Assembly: GCA_029556615.1 (NCBI GenBank)
Contig: JAKQDD010000259.1
Span: 35,062 to 99,061, forward strand
Length of the DNA: 64,000 bases
Direction of reading: 5' to 3'
From: Verrucomicrobiota bacterium
GTDB taxonomy: Bacteria > Verrucomicrobiota > Verrucomicrobiia > Limisphaerales > J093
Program-made: the position numbers and the translations under genes
Shown: positions 1 to 9,334 of the stretch, one piece after another
How positions within the stretch are numbered: the first letter of the stretch is position 1
How the letters are laid out: each line of letters starts with the position of its first letter
The notes under the pieces: generated by a model
Seen by the model: only the letters and a program-made list of their open reading frames with translations
Told to the model about the DNA's origin: nothing
Database searches by the model: none

Positions 1-166
1 GGGTGCGCGGGGGGCCGCCCGGGGCGGGGCTGGCTATGAGGGCGAGCCGATCGAGGGAGCGGGCGAGCGAGTGGGCGGGTTGGCCGGGGAGAAGCGGGTG
101 GAGGGCCAAGCCGGCGAGGAGTACCAGCCCGAGCAGCAGGAGGAGGACCTTATGGCGGCGTTTCAT
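1..166 (-). CDS. N-terminus of an exported or membrane-anchored protein (runs off left edge)
   Basis: An open minus-strand frame begins at ATG 166-164 and continues off the window, giving 55 visible residues. It opens MKRRHKVLLLLLGLVLLAGL, a basic start followed by a leucine-rich hydrophobic core, which is a textbook signal peptide or signal anchor. The next residues (HPLLPGQPAHSLARSLDRL) look like normal soluble sequence. It is transcribed away from the Tat-signal oxidoreductase that starts at 307, so the roughly 140-bp gap should hold two divergent promoters. Function cannot be assigned from this fragment. Confidence 0.6.
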   Translation of the reverse strand, partial: MKRRHKVLLLLLGLVLLAGLALHPLLPGQPAHSLARSLDRLALIASPAPGGPPRT

Positions 167-306
167 GGCGGTTCGATGGAGTTCGAGAGATCGGCTGACG
201 GGGTGGACTCTGCCACCGGGGGTCCTGGCAGTTCAAGGTGGGGAATTGGGGTTTTGGCATGAGGTTTTGACTTGCGTGTGGCGGCGGTCTGCCGACTCTG
301 GTGGGC

Positions 307-1620
307 ATGAAGCCTTCATCTTCCTCGGCGTCGATCACGCGGCGCGAGTTTTTGCGGACCTCGGCGGGGGCCACGGCGGCGGTGGCGGCTGCGGGGCCAC
401 TCGACATGGCGCGCAGTGCGTATGCTGCGGGCAGCGATCTGCTGCGGGTGGGCATGATTGGGTGCGGCGGGCGGAACACGGGTGCGGGGGCTCAGGCGTT
501 GGCGGCGGACAAGGGAACCCGTCTGGTGGCCATGGCGGACATTTTCATGGATCGCATCCGGAGCGCGCGCGAGGCGATCAAGGGTCAACGGGGGGACCAG
601 GTGCAGGTCCCGGACGATTGTTGTTTTGCCGGGTTCGACGGTTATCGGGGGGTTATCGAGCGATCGGACGTGGTTTGCATTGCCAACGCGGCGAAGTTCC
701 ATCCGTTTCATGCGATGGCCGCGCTGCAGGCGGGGAAGCACGTGTTTGTCGAGAAGCCGCACGGGATCGACCCGGCCGGGATGAAGCTGATGCGGGCGGC
801 GACGGAGCTGGCCCGGCAGAAGAACCTCAGTCTCGTTTCAGGTCTTCAGAGCCGGTATCACACGGGGTACATCGAGACGGTGCAGCGGATCCGGGACGGC
901 GCCATTGGCGACGTGGTGGCGATCGAGGAGAATTTTCTGCGGGCGCCCTATGGGGTGACCGAGCGGAAGCCGGGCTTGACGGAGCTCGAATGGCAATGCA
1001 GCACGCAGTATCATTTCCGGTGGCTGTCCGGGGACGACGTGCCGCAGTCGCTGGTGCACAACATGGATCGTGCGAGCTGGGTGTTGGGCGATCAGGCGCC
1101 TTTGAAGTGCCACGGTTTAGGGGGGCGCTCGTCGATGGTCGAGCCGTTATATGGCGACGTCTTTGATCATCATTCGGTCATCTACGAGTTTGCGAGCGGG
1201 GTCCGGGTGTACGCGTTTTGCCGGACCACGACCGGGTGTTACGACGAGTCCTCGAGCATCGTGTTGGGGGCGAAGGGCAGGGCGTCGTTGTTGGCCTGCC
1301 GGATCTGGGGGGAGACGGCCTGGCGGTGGCAGGGCCAATGTGATCCGTATCAGATCGAGCATGACCGGCTGTTTGCGGGGATTCGGTCGGGGAAGGTGGT
1401 GAACAACGGGGATTACATGGCGCGGAGCACGCTGATCACGGTGATGGGTCAGATCTCGTGTTACACGGGGAAGGAGGTCACGTGGGAACAGGCGATGGCC
1501 TCGGACTTCCATTATCCTCCGAAGCCCGAGGACTGTCGGGATGGGATGGAGCCGCCGACGAAGCCCGGGCCGGACGGGAGTTATCCGGTGTACATCCCCG
1601 GGCGGAGCCGACTCATTTGA
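307..1620 (+). CDS. Gfo/Idh/MocA family oxidoreductase with Tat signal
   Basis: NAD(P)-dependent oxidoreductase of the Gfo/Idh/MocA family, 437 residues, probably acting on sugars or inositol-like compounds in the periplasm. Residues 1-40 form a twin-arginine signal (SITRREFLRTSAG, then a hydrophobic stretch ending AYA). The Rossmann fold starts near residue 49 (VGMIGCGGRNTG) and the family motif EKPHG lies near residues 149-153. A GTG at 301 is in frame, but ATG 307 puts the arginine pair at the usual distance. Such Tat-exported paralogues are expanded in Verrucomicrobiota and Planctomycetota. Its stop overlaps the 3' end of the convergent activase gene by 8 bp. Substrate unknown. Confidence 0.85.
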   Translation: MKPSSSSASITRREFLRTSAGATAAVAAAGPLDMARSAYAAGSDLLRVGMIGCGGRNTGAGAQALAADKGTRLVAMADIFMDRIRSAREAIKGQRGDQVQVPDDCCFAGFDGYRGVIERSDVVCIANAAKFHPFHAMAALQAGKHVFVEKPHGIDPAGMKLMRAATELARQKNLSLVSGLQSRYHTGYIETVQRIRDGAIGDVVAIEENFLRAPYGVTERKPGLTELEWQCSTQYHFRWLSGDDVPQSLVHNMDRASWVLGDQAPLKCHGLGGRSSMVEPLYGDVFDHHSVIYEFASGVRVYAFCRTTTGCYDESSSIVLGAKGRASLLACRIWGETAWRWQGQCDPYQIEHDRLFAGIRSGKVVNNGDYMARSTLITVMGQISCYTGKEVTWEQAMASDFHYPPKPEDCRDGMEPPTKPGPDGSYPVYIPGRSRLI

Positions 1621-4600
1621 GCGGCGGGGCGGCGGAGGCGTGGTGGGGGAGGAGAGCGGGTGGTTTCGCGGCAGGCGTCGTGGGTGGCGTGGCGTGGCGG
1701 CGGCGGAACCGTTCATGGACTTCGAAGGCGAAGTTGTCGAGGAGATCGGCCGTGACCGGTTCGCCGTTGAGGGAGAGGGTAAGGCTGAGGAGGCCTTCGT
1801 GTTCCAGCATGTGATGGAACTGCGCCTCGGCGATCTTGTTGGGCATGCATTCGAGCGGGCCGGTGCTGACCACGGCGTCGATGTATCCACGGCGCCAGGC
1901 GTGGAGCGGGCCGCCGAGGGTGAGGACAGCTTCGCCGCTGAGGGCTGGTCGGAGATAGGACTCGACGGCCTGGAGGCTATCGGCGACGGCGACGCGGGGG
2001 GGGACGCCCAGGACGCGTTCGAGGACGCGGTAAGCGGCGTCCTGGATCTGGTGTTCGAGCCCGAGGGTCAATCGCGGCGGGATGCCGAGGCCCTGGGCGT
2101 TCCGGGCGTTGCCATGGGCCACGTATTCCATCCATTCGTTGGCCGGGGCCTGGCGGACCCGCAGCCCGCGGGCTTCGAGTTCATCGATCACGAAGCCGTT
2201 GGTGAACGGTTCGAGGCGGACGTAGATTTCCCCGACCAGCATGACCGTCGGCAGGGGGCGGTGTTGCCGGGTCCCGGCGAGTTCGCGGATCGCCCGATCG
2301 AGGATATCGCGGACTCCGAACAGCTGTCCGCCGAAGACCTCCCACAGGGAGACTGAGGGGGAGAGATCGCCGCTGACGCGGCGTTGGAGCAGCGAGCACA
2401 ATTCCCGGTGGTAGCGAGCGTGGATTTCGTTGGCGGCGCCCGGCTGGTGTTCCGTCGGTCTCACTTCGAGGAGGGCCTCATCGAGGACATCGGATCCGAC
2501 GAGGCCGGAGAAGAGGAGGAGGCTGAAGCCCATGGGGAGACTGTCGAAGTACCCGGATTCTGCGGGCGACCAGATACGGACCCGGCGGCCGAGGCCGAGG
2601 CGTTCGACGACGATTTGGTGGAGGAGGTTATAGACGCCGAACCGGCAGGGGCCGAGCGCGCGCGGCATGAGGAAAGCGAAGCGTTCGTCGGGATCGTTCG
2701 AATGGGCGACGCGTTGCAGGAGGCTGCCCAGGGTGACGCACATGGGGAGGCATTCTTTGCCGGAGGTGTGGCGGCGGCCTGCGCGCAGCGTATCTCGGTC
2801 CGGAGAGGGCAGGGTTTCGGCGAGGACGCCCAATCCGCGGAAGCAGGCGGCGACGGCTTCGGCCGCGTTGCCCATCCGCGGGATCAGGAGGCGTTCGCCG
2901 CGTTCCCGCACGGCGCGCCATCCGGTACGGCTTGCGGCCAGCGACTGGAAGGCGGGGCCTTCGCCGGTTCGCGGTCGCGCGGCGTCCTCGCGCACGCAAT
3001 GGAGGAAGGCCTCGACGCGGGTTTTGGTGCCGGCATCGCCGGAGTGTCCGTCGGTTTCGATCACGGCGAAGGGTTTTCCCTCCATGATATGGCCGCAGAA
3101 GTGGAGGTTGAAGCTGTCGGGGCCGCAGGAGTAATTACTGGCGTAGATGCCGTAGACGCCTGGGGTGCGTCGGACCTGGTGGGCTGCGCGGAGGATTCGC
3201 TGGCCATAGCCCCAGTACATGTCGTCGAAGACGGGGACATTGGCGGCGATGGGGTAGCAATCCAGGGGAACGGCCATGGCGCCCTGTTCTCTGAGGAGGG
3301 CGGGCACGTTCGAGTTGAGGACCTTGTTATAGATGGTGTAGGGGCGTCCGAGGACGACGACTGCGATGAGCCCCTGGGCCTGGCAGAACTCGAGGGCGGC
3401 GCGTCCGATTTGGTCACAGCGGCTTTCGAACTCGCGTTGGGCGGCGAGCGCTTCGGTCCAGGCCCGACGCCACCGTGTGCCGGCGAGGCCGAGATCCGCC
3501 GCGAGTTGGCGGCAACCGTCCTGGAAGGCCTTGGACTCGAGGTTCCCGACGCCGATGTCGATGACTGGGGAGAGCAGGCGCGGGCGCGAGCCGAGGTCGA
3601 GGGTCCAGCGGAGCATGTCGGGGCTGGCCTGGACGATGGGGCAGGTCTTGGCGAGAGGTTCGCCGCCGACGCGCGCCATGGAGCGGAGCATGGGAAGGAA
3701 CACCCAATCGGCTTGGGTATCGACGAGCTGGCGGGCCACGCCGTGAAACAGCTGCATAGGGGCGCAGAACGGCACGTTGGCCTCCTGGATGCCCAGGCGC
3801 AACGCCGCCGGATCGCCATGGCCGACGAAGACGAGGTCCATGCCCAGACGATGCAGGTAGGTTGCGAAGAAGGGGAAGAGTCCTTTCAGGACGAACTCGT
3901 CGGTCAGCGCCACGCGCGGACGGCCTGATCGGGGTGCGCAGTCCTCGAGGATCCGCTGGATCAAGGCCTCTCGTTCCCGGAACGGATCGGGGGCCCTGTC
4001 GGGCAGTTTACGGGTGCGGGCGCCTTTGTCGTAGAGGGAGCAAGCACCGCCCCAGAGGAAGGTCTGGCGCTGGTGATCGACGACGGTCTTGAGACTGTCG
4101 ATACGGCAGCGGTTGCCGTTGCCGCCGCAGCCGGTGGTCGAGCGGCAGACGAACGTCTCCTTGCGTTCGATGCGTGCGGCGAGGAACCGGCTTGGGCTGA
4201 GGGGGGCGTGCGAAGCGGCGGCGATTGCCCGCCGGGTGAGGAGCGCGATGCCCAGGGCGCCGACCGTGCCGGGGTTGGGCGGGACGATCACCTCGCTGCC
4301 GGTCTGTCGCACGACCGCGGCGGCGAGGGCGTCGGCGGCGAAGGGCATGCCCTGACAGAAGATCACCTGACCGACGGTGCGGCTTCCTTTGACGCGGTTG
4401 AGGTAGTTTTGGATGACGGAGTCGTACAGGCCGGCGATGATGGCGGAGGGATCGACACCGCCGGCGACGGCTTCATCGATGACTTCGGCCATGAACACGG
4501 AGCAATGCTGGCCGAGGGAGACGCCGTAGGGTGCGGCGACCCCCTCGCGGCCGAGGGCGGCGACATCGGGCACGCCGGCGAACTTGCGGCCTTGTTCCTC

Positions 4601-5959
4601 GATGAAGGACCCGGTGCCTGCGCTGCAAGCCTCGTTCATGGCGCAGTCGATCACGCGGCCGTCTTCGAGGCGGATGTACTTGGCGTCCTGTCCGCCGATT
4701 TCGAAGATGGTATCGACTCGGGGATCATAATGGCGTGCGCCTTCGGCGTGGGCCACGATCTCGTTCATCACGTAGACCACCTCGCGGCCGTAGCAGGTCA
4801 TGCAGAGGGATCCAACAATTTCCCGGCCGCTGCCGGTGACACCGATGGACGCCACGGGATGCGGGCCTGCCGGGCCGTTCACGAACGCCTGCATGAGAGC
4901 CTGGGCTGCCCCCACGGGGTCGCCTCCCGTTCGGCGGTAACCTTCCCAGAGGATCTCGGTCGAGGCGGCATCGAGGGCCACGAGCTTCGAGCCGGTCGAT
5001 CCGATGTCGAAGCCCAGAATGATCGTTCGCGGGTCCGGCCCTATAGCCGGGGGCGGGGGAGCGGGGAGGCGTCGGACGCGGGCCAGGGATTCGGTCAGAG
5101 GGGGCAATCGCTCGAGGGGCACGCTTTCCTGAGGGGCGAGCACCTGGGCGAGGGCCGGCAACGTCATGGTGCGTTCTGTGGCAACGAGGGCGCCGCCGAG
5201 GGCCTCGAAGAACAGAGCGTCCTCTTCTGACAACTCGCGTCCGGACATTCCGTTGGCTGCCAGGAAGCGTGCCACGTTGGCGCGGACGCGTTCGGAGCGG
5301 CTGACGCCGCCGATGAGGACCACCGGGCTGGGACTGACGCGGGGTTTGACGAGGGTCAGCACATTGACACAGACCGCGTCGAAGAGGCCGGCCAGGATCC
5401 GGGCGCGGTCTTCGCCCTTATTGGCGAGGTGGGTCATGTCCGTCTTCAGGATCACCGGGCATCGGCCGGAAAGGGGGGCGGGATCGGACACGGAAGCGCA
5501 GAGGGTGCTGGCCTCGGCCACCGTCAAGCCAAAGCGCTCGGTCAACTGCCGCAGGAAATTGCCGGTGCCTTGGGAGCACCGGCTATTCTCGCGGTAGACG
5601 GCGGCTCCGCTGCTGCGGAGTTCGAGGACGGAGAATCCGTGGCTGCCGACGGAGACGACGGTGGCCGGGGCGGCGTCGCAGAGGAAGCGGTACGCCCGCG
5701 CCTGGGCCTGTTTTGCGGGAACGCGCGGGAGGCGGACGAGGCGGCTGAGGCGGCCGGTAACGACAGCGGCGCGGACCCGAGGCCAGTCGAGTTCCTCCAG
5801 GACGGCGAGGAGGCGTGGGCCGGGGTCCTTGTCGTGGTCGACGCACCGTCGGCGGCCGGTTTGCCAGCCCTGGGTGCCGAGGGTCAATTCGACGACTTTG
5901 ATGGTTTCGGCACCGAGATCGATGCCAAGGACACGGCTGGCGGTGTCACCGGGGGGCAT
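1613..5959 (-). CDS. Giant acyl-CoA dehydratase activase (two BadF/HgdC ASKHA domains + DUF2229)
   Basis: About 1448 residues. Two ASKHA ATPase domains lie in tandem. The first opens at GIDLGAETIK and carries NSRCSQGTGNF and GRCPVILKTDMTH. The second opens at GFDIGSTGSKLVALD and carries FEIGGQDAKYI, NEACSAGTGSF and QHCSVFMAEVI. The cysteines match those holding the bridging [4Fe-4S] cluster of HgdC-type activases. The C-terminal half resembles DUF2229 and the 2-hydroxyacyl-CoA dehydratase D-component family, with many cysteines (GCGGNGNRC, KTCPIVQ, CLPMC). Known relatives use ATP to drive low-potential electron transfer to a dehydratase or reductase. No separate dehydratase subunits lie nearby. 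Start chosen at ATG 5959, after GAGG and nine residues before the fold; in-frame ATG 6043 and TTG 6085 are alternatives. Confidence 0.8.
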   Translation of the reverse strand: MPPGDTASRVLGIDLGAETIKVVELTLGTQGWQTGRRRCVDHDKDPGPRLLAVLEELDWPRVRAAVVTGRLSRLVRLPRVPAKQAQARAYRFLCDAAPATVVSVGSHGFSVLELRSSGAAVYRENSRCSQGTGNFLRQLTERFGLTVAEASTLCASVSDPAPLSGRCPVILKTDMTHLANKGEDRARILAGLFDAVCVNVLTLVKPRVSPSPVVLIGGVSRSERVRANVARFLAANGMSGRELSEEDALFFEALGGALVATERTMTLPALAQVLAPQESVPLERLPPLTESLARVRRLPAPPPPAIGPDPRTIILGFDIGSTGSKLVALDAASTEILWEGYRRTGGDPVGAAQALMQAFVNGPAGPHPVASIGVTGSGREIVGSLCMTCYGREVVYVMNEIVAHAEGARHYDPRVDTIFEIGGQDAKYIRLEDGRVIDCAMNEACSAGTGSFIEEQGRKFAGVPDVAALGREGVAAPYGVSLGQHCSVFMAEVIDEAVAGGVDPSAIIAGLYDSVIQNYLNRVKGSRTVGQVIFCQGMPFAADALAAAVVRQTGSEVIVPPNPGTVGALGIALLTRRAIAAASHAPLSPSRFLAARIERKETFVCRSTTGCGGNGNRCRIDSLKTVVDHQRQTFLWGGACSLYDKGARTRKLPDRAPDPFREREALIQRILEDCAPRSGRPRVALTDEFVLKGLFPFFATYLHRLGMDLVFVGHGDPAALRLGIQEANVPFCAPMQLFHGVARQLVDTQADWVFLPMLRSMARVGGEPLAKTCPIVQASPDMLRWTLDLGSRPRLLSPVIDIGVGNLESKAFQDGCRQLAADLGLAGTRWRRAWTEALAAQREFESRCDQIGRAALEFCQAQGLIAVVVLGRPYTIYNKVLNSNVPALLREQGAMAVPLDCYPIAANVPVFDDMYWGYGQRILRAAHQVRRTPGVYGIYASNYSCGPDSFNLHFCGHIMEGKPFAVIETDGHSGDAGTKTRVEAFLHCVREDAARPRTGEGPAFQSLAASRTGWRAVRERGERLLIPRMGNAAEAVAACFRGLGVLAETLPSPDRDTLRAGRRHTSGKECLPMCVTLGSLLQRVAHSNDPDERFAFLMPRALGPCRFGVYNLLHQIVVERLGLGRRVRIWSPAESGYFDSLPMGFSLLLFSGLVGSDVLDEALLEVRPTEHQPGAANEIHARYHRELCSLLQRRVSGDLSPSVSLWEVFGGQLFGVRDILDRAIRELAGTRQHRPLPTVMLVGEIYVRLEPFTNGFVIDELEARGLRVRQAPANEWMEYVAHGNARNAQGLGIPPRLTLGLEHQIQDAAYRVLERVLGVPPRVAVADSLQAVESYLRPALSGEAVLTLGGPLHAWRRGYIDAVVSTGPLECMPNKIAEAQFHHMLEHEGLLSLTLSLNGEPVTADLLDNFAFEVHERFRRRHATPPTTPAAKPPALLPHHASAAPPLK

Positions 5960-6182
5960 CACGACCTCGTCGCGCCCGTGGTGTGGTTCTGCCGTCTGAG
6001 GGCGTTCTATGCCCAGCGCGGTCGATGGTGTCTGTCCCTTCATCGTGTTTGCACTGATTGTGCCAAGAACCCGGGTTTCCGCCAAGTCCTGCGACCGGTT
6101 TGGCCGGTGGCCGGCCTGCGGGACGTCGGGTTGTGGCGACGGGGGATGATTCTGCTCCCTCCGGGCGTTATCACGCCAATCG

Positions 6183-6191
6183 ATTATAGCA
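6183..6191 (-). promoter_or_regulatory. Extended -10 promoter for the activase gene
   Basis: Read on the minus strand the bases are TGCTATAAT, a perfect TATAAT with the TGn extension. No good -35 box stands 16-18 bp upstream, which is normal for extended -10 promoters. The leader to ATG 5959 would be a little over 200 nt. Seen directly; activity is inferred. Confidence 0.45.
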
Positions 6192-6283
6192 CATGGGGCA
6201 TTGATCTGCGCGATCGCTGTTGGGACGGGAGCGGTGCTCGATCGGGCCAGTGGCTATCTTCTTGGCATCGAGGGTTTTCGCCG

Positions 6284-6461
6284 CTAGAGTCCTCGGCCTG
6301 CGGAATATGGGGTGAACAGGTCAAGTTCGGTCCCTGCCGTTCCAGCCGTGCGCCCCTGTCTTCGAGGACTCTATATTAGCGAGGCGCGGAAGAGAGGGTC
6401 CGGAAAGGCAGGGAGGCTTCACGGGATCGCGGACTTGGTTGGTCTGAGGCGGCGCCTCGCT
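6284..6461 (+). repeat. Composite A-B palindromic repeat, copy R1
   Basis: Module A spans 6284-6379 (GAGTCCTCG at the left, CGAGGACTC at the right, conserved core AGGTCAAGTTCGGTCCCTGC). Module B follows at 6378-6461 (AGCGAGGCGCG to GGCGCCTCGCT) with the B1-type interior (GGTCCGGAAAGGCAG). It fills the gap between the activase and LysR genes, which are transcribed divergently. The rest of that gap holds the promoter above and nothing else recognised. Confidence 0.85.
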
Positions 6462-6559
6462 GATCTTGCCGTCGACCCGCGACCGGTGCCTGACGGCAAG
6501 CCAGGTGCGATGGGGTGTCGTGCCGGCAGGATGGCGGGGGTCGAGAATCGAGGACGCCG

Positions 6560-7438
6560 ATGATGAACATCCACCATCTCGAGTTATTCTATTACGTGGC
6601 GAGGCACGGGGGGATCACGGAGGCGGTGCGCAACATCCCGTACGGGATACAGCAACCGGCGGTGAGCGCGCAGGTCATTCAACTCGAAGAACACCTGGGG
6701 GTGACGCTATTCCGCCGCCGGCCGTTTGCGCTGACGGCTGCTGGGGAGGAGCTGTATGCGTTTGTCGCGCCGTTCTTCAGCAACCTGGAGCCGATGTCGG
6801 ACAAGATTCGCGGGGGCGTGACCCATCTGATTCGGATTGGGGCGTCGGAAGTGGTGCAACGGGATCATCTGCCCGGGATTGTGGCGAATGTCAGACTGAA
6901 GTATCCGCATCTCAAGCTGATGTTGCGGGAGGGGTATCGGCCTCAGCTCGAGGCGTGGCTGCAGGAGGACGCACTGGATGTGGCGATCACGGTTATCGAG
7001 GGCAAACCGCCGGCGGCGATTCACACGGAGGAGCTGATCCGGCTTTCGCTGGCCCTTTGTGTACCGAAGAACAGTCCCATCAAGACAGGGGAGGACTTGT
7101 GGAAGCGGGACACCTTGGACATTCCGCTGATTGCGCTGCCGGCGGCGGAGGCGATTTGCCGGCATTTCCAGGCTTGTCTGGCGAAGCGGCGGATTGACTG
7201 GTTCACGAGTCTCGAGGTGAGTTCGCTGGGGTTGATCGAGACGTATGTTCTGAACGGATTCGGTGTGGGGCTTGGGCTGTACATTCCCAAGACCACGCAT
7301 CTCGCGGGGCTGCGGCTCATACCGCTGACGGAGTTTCCGCCGGTCGTGGTGGGGGCCATGTGGATGGGCAAGCGGACGCCGGTGCTGGATGCGGTGATCG
7401 AGGAGTGCCACCGGCGGGCGGAGTATCTCGAGTCGTGA
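6560..7438 (+). CDS. LysR-family transcriptional regulator
   Basis: 292 residues. The N-terminal winged HTH is clear (MNIHHLELFYYVARHGGITE, QQPAVSAQVIQLEEHLG, VTLFRRRPF), followed by an effector-binding domain typical of LysR proteins. Start placed at the first ATG of a tandem ATG-ATG at 6560, because family members begin within a few residues of HLELFYYV; the open frame upstream (from 6515) is not LysR-like. Its stop is adjacent to the stop of the convergent TerC gene. LysR proteins usually regulate a divergent neighbour; here that is the activase gene, separated by repeat R1, so a regulatory link is possible but unproven. Confidence 0.9.
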   Translation: MMNIHHLELFYYVARHGGITEAVRNIPYGIQQPAVSAQVIQLEEHLGVTLFRRRPFALTAAGEELYAFVAPFFSNLEPMSDKIRGGVTHLIRIGASEVVQRDHLPGIVANVRLKYPHLKLMLREGYRPQLEAWLQEDALDVAITVIEGKPPAAIHTEELIRLSLALCVPKNSPIKTGEDLWKRDTLDIPLIALPAAEAICRHFQACLAKRRIDWFTSLEVSSLGLIETYVLNGFGVGLGLYIPKTTHLAGLRLIPLTEFPPVVVGAMWMGKRTPVLDAVIEECHRRAEYLES

Positions 7439-8176
7439 CTAGCGGTAAGGTTGTCTGAGGGCGACGGTTCGTGCCATGCGGGCGCGCATCCGGAGGTTGA
7501 GGGTTTCGACGAGGACGGAGAAGGCCATGGCGAAGTAGACATAGCCTTTGCTGATGTGCTGACCCAGGCCATCGGCCACGAGGACGACACCGATCATGAG
7601 AAGGAAGCTGAGGGCCAGCATTTTGAGGGTTGGATGCTGTTCGATGAAGCGGCTGAGGGCGCCGGAGAAGACCAGCATGAAAATCACGGCGATCACGACG
7701 GCGGCGATCATGACCCCCAATTGCCGGGCCATGCCGACAGCGGTGATCACCGAATCGAGGGAGAACACGACGTCCAAGAGGAGGATTTGAACGATCACGC
7801 TGACGAAGGTCGGCGCGATGCGCCGGGTCACACGGCCGTCGTCTCCTTCGAGCTTATCATGGATCTCGTGGGTTGCCTTGAAGATGAGGAAGAGGCCGCC
7901 GAGGATGAGGATGAGGTCTCTGCCGGTGACGGCATGGCCGAGCACGGTGAACAGGACGGTTCTAAGGCCCATGACCCAGGCGAGGGCGCAGAGCAGGAGG
8001 ATCCTCGTGATCAAGGCCAGACTGAGGCCGACCCGCCGGGCGCGCTCACGTTGGTGCTCGGGGAGTTTGCCGGCCAGGATCGAGATAAAGACGACGTTGT
8101 CGATTCCGAGGACGATTTCGAGGACGGTGAGGGTCAGCAGGCTAATCCAGGTCTCGGGTTGTGTCAGCCATTCCAT
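7439..8176 (-). CDS. TerC family integral membrane protein
   Basis: 245 residues with about seven hydrophobic segments. The opening EIVLGIDNVVFISILAGKLP contains the conserved acidic G-I-D-N motif of TerC/YoaE/Alx proteins, and the mirror motif VVFSLDSVITAVGMARQ recurs in the second half. Relatives are linked to Mn2+ export and to metalation of exported enzymes or tellurite resistance. The gene abuts the LysR stop with no spacer and is transcribed alone, away from the nuclease gene, which ends at 8273. Exact ion cannot be told from sequence. Confidence 0.88.
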   Translation of the reverse strand: MEWLTQPETWISLLTLTVLEIVLGIDNVVFISILAGKLPEHQRERARRVGLSLALITRILLLCALAWVMGLRTVLFTVLGHAVTGRDLILILGGLFLIFKATHEIHDKLEGDDGRVTRRIAPTFVSVIVQILLLDVVFSLDSVITAVGMARQLGVMIAAVVIAVIFMLVFSGALSRFIEQHPTLKMLALSFLLMIGVVLVADGLGQHISKGYVYFAMAFSVLVETLNLRMRARMARTVALRQPYR

Positions 8177-8272
8177 GGCAATGGGGATCTTGGGTGATCA
8201 GAGGCGGGATGCAAGCGGATCGATGGCGGTGAGGTGTCGCGGGGGGATGTCGGGAGGATGGGGGACAAGGGA

Positions 8273-9334
8273 TTAGCGCGTGACGGGCGAGGTGGCGATC
8301 CGTCGCTTCTCGAGTTGGCCTTTGAGGTAAACGTCCGGGGGGGCCTCGCGCCACGCGGTGAGCCAGAGGTCGCCTAGGAACTGGGCGGCTTTGACCAGTT
8401 GGTCCTGGATCAGCGGCAAACCGCGCCGGCCGGCTTCGCCGTCGCCGGTGAGGAAACCGGATTTTTCGAGTTGGTAGAGCGGTTCGACTTGGGCGTGTTG
8501 ATCGTACACGAAGGCGAGGGCGCCGTGGAAGATCCGGAAGGGCTCTGCCGCCGTGGGGGTTGTCGGCACGATCCGGGCCTGGCGCAGCCGGGTCCGGAGC
8601 GGAGCGGGATCGAGGCCTGTTTTCTGGAGGTAGCCGGCATCGATCCAGGCGTGGAACGTCCGGTTGGTGGTGAATCCGTTCGGGTTAGGACCGACCCAGC
8701 CGTTGTAGTGGCGGGTGGTGTGGAGCGGTTGGGCAGCATCGCCGGCGAAATGGCTCAGGACGCCCATGTAGCAGATGACGTTGGCTTCGGCGTTGGCGAT
8801 CTCCTCGGGGGTGCCTCCTTCGCGGAGCGCACGCCGATAGGAGAAGGCGGACTTCAGGCGGGCGCAGGACTCGGCGAGGGTCCAGGGGAGGAATCCCGGG
8901 AGCACGCGGGTCCGATCGGTGTCGCGTTTCGGGTCAGGGGTTTGAAAGTCGGCTGGGCGCGCGGCGCGGGCCTGTGCCATGACGGCGACGAATTCATAGC
9001 GGAAGGGACTGAGATTCGCGGGGGTGAGGGCGTAGGGTTCGAGGTCTTCGATGTCGAGGAAGTGATCGGGGGAGTTCTCGTGGCGCAGGGGGAGGTCGGG
9101 GCTGTTTCGCCAGCGGTCAGGTTCGCCGCTGAGGAAGGCCACGCGCTCCTCGGCGTCGGGGGTGCGCGCGAAGGCTGGGAAATCGGGCGGGAGGGTTTGC
9201 AGCGCGAGTTGACTGATCACCCGGTGGACGTCGTAGTCCCAAGCGCCGGCGCGGGGTGTTGCGATGAAGAGGGCGAGCGCGGCGACGGTGCCATGGGTAA
9301 GGAGCCGAATCGGGGTCGAGGGCGTGGGCTTCAT
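8273..9334 (-). CDS. S1/P1-type secreted nuclease
   Basis: 353 residues. A signal peptide ends at AGA before Trp32 (WDYDVHRVISQLAL); in P1/S1 nucleases the mature N-terminal Trp is itself a zinc ligand, and the following His matches. Further ligand motifs are visible (HFLDIED, HFAGDAAQPLHTTRH, with the H-x3-D and H-x3-H pattern). The family uses three zinc ions to cleave single-stranded nucleic acids and 3'-nucleotides, a phosphate or nucleoside scavenging role. Its ATG overlaps the stop of the upstream MFS gene by 4 bp, so the two are probably translationally coupled, suggesting uptake of a released product. Confidence 0.85.
   Translation of the reverse strand: MKPTPSTPIRLLTHGTVAALALFIATPRAGAWDYDVHRVISQLALQTLPPDFPAFARTPDAEERVAFLSGEPDRWRNSPDLPLRHENSPDHFLDIEDLEPYALTPANLSPFRYEFVAVMAQARAARPADFQTPDPKRDTDRTRVLPGFLPWTLAESCARLKSAFSYRRALREGGTPEEIANAEANVICYMGVLSHFAGDAAQPLHTTRHYNGWVGPNPNGFTTNRTFHAWIDAGYLQKTGLDPAPLRTRLRQARIVPTTPTAAEPFRIFHGALAFVYDQHAQVEPLYQLEKSGFLTGDGEAGRRGLPLIQDQLVKAAQFLGDLWLTAWREAPPDVYLKGQLEKRRIATSPVTR

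Noticed and set aside
2384..3928. Long plus-strand frame opposite the activase gene, and similar long frames at 5429-6379, 44604-46640 and 55791-58631
   Set aside because: They are antisense to well-supported genes, have E/G/D-rich composition typical of mirror frames in GC-rich DNA, and show no domain.
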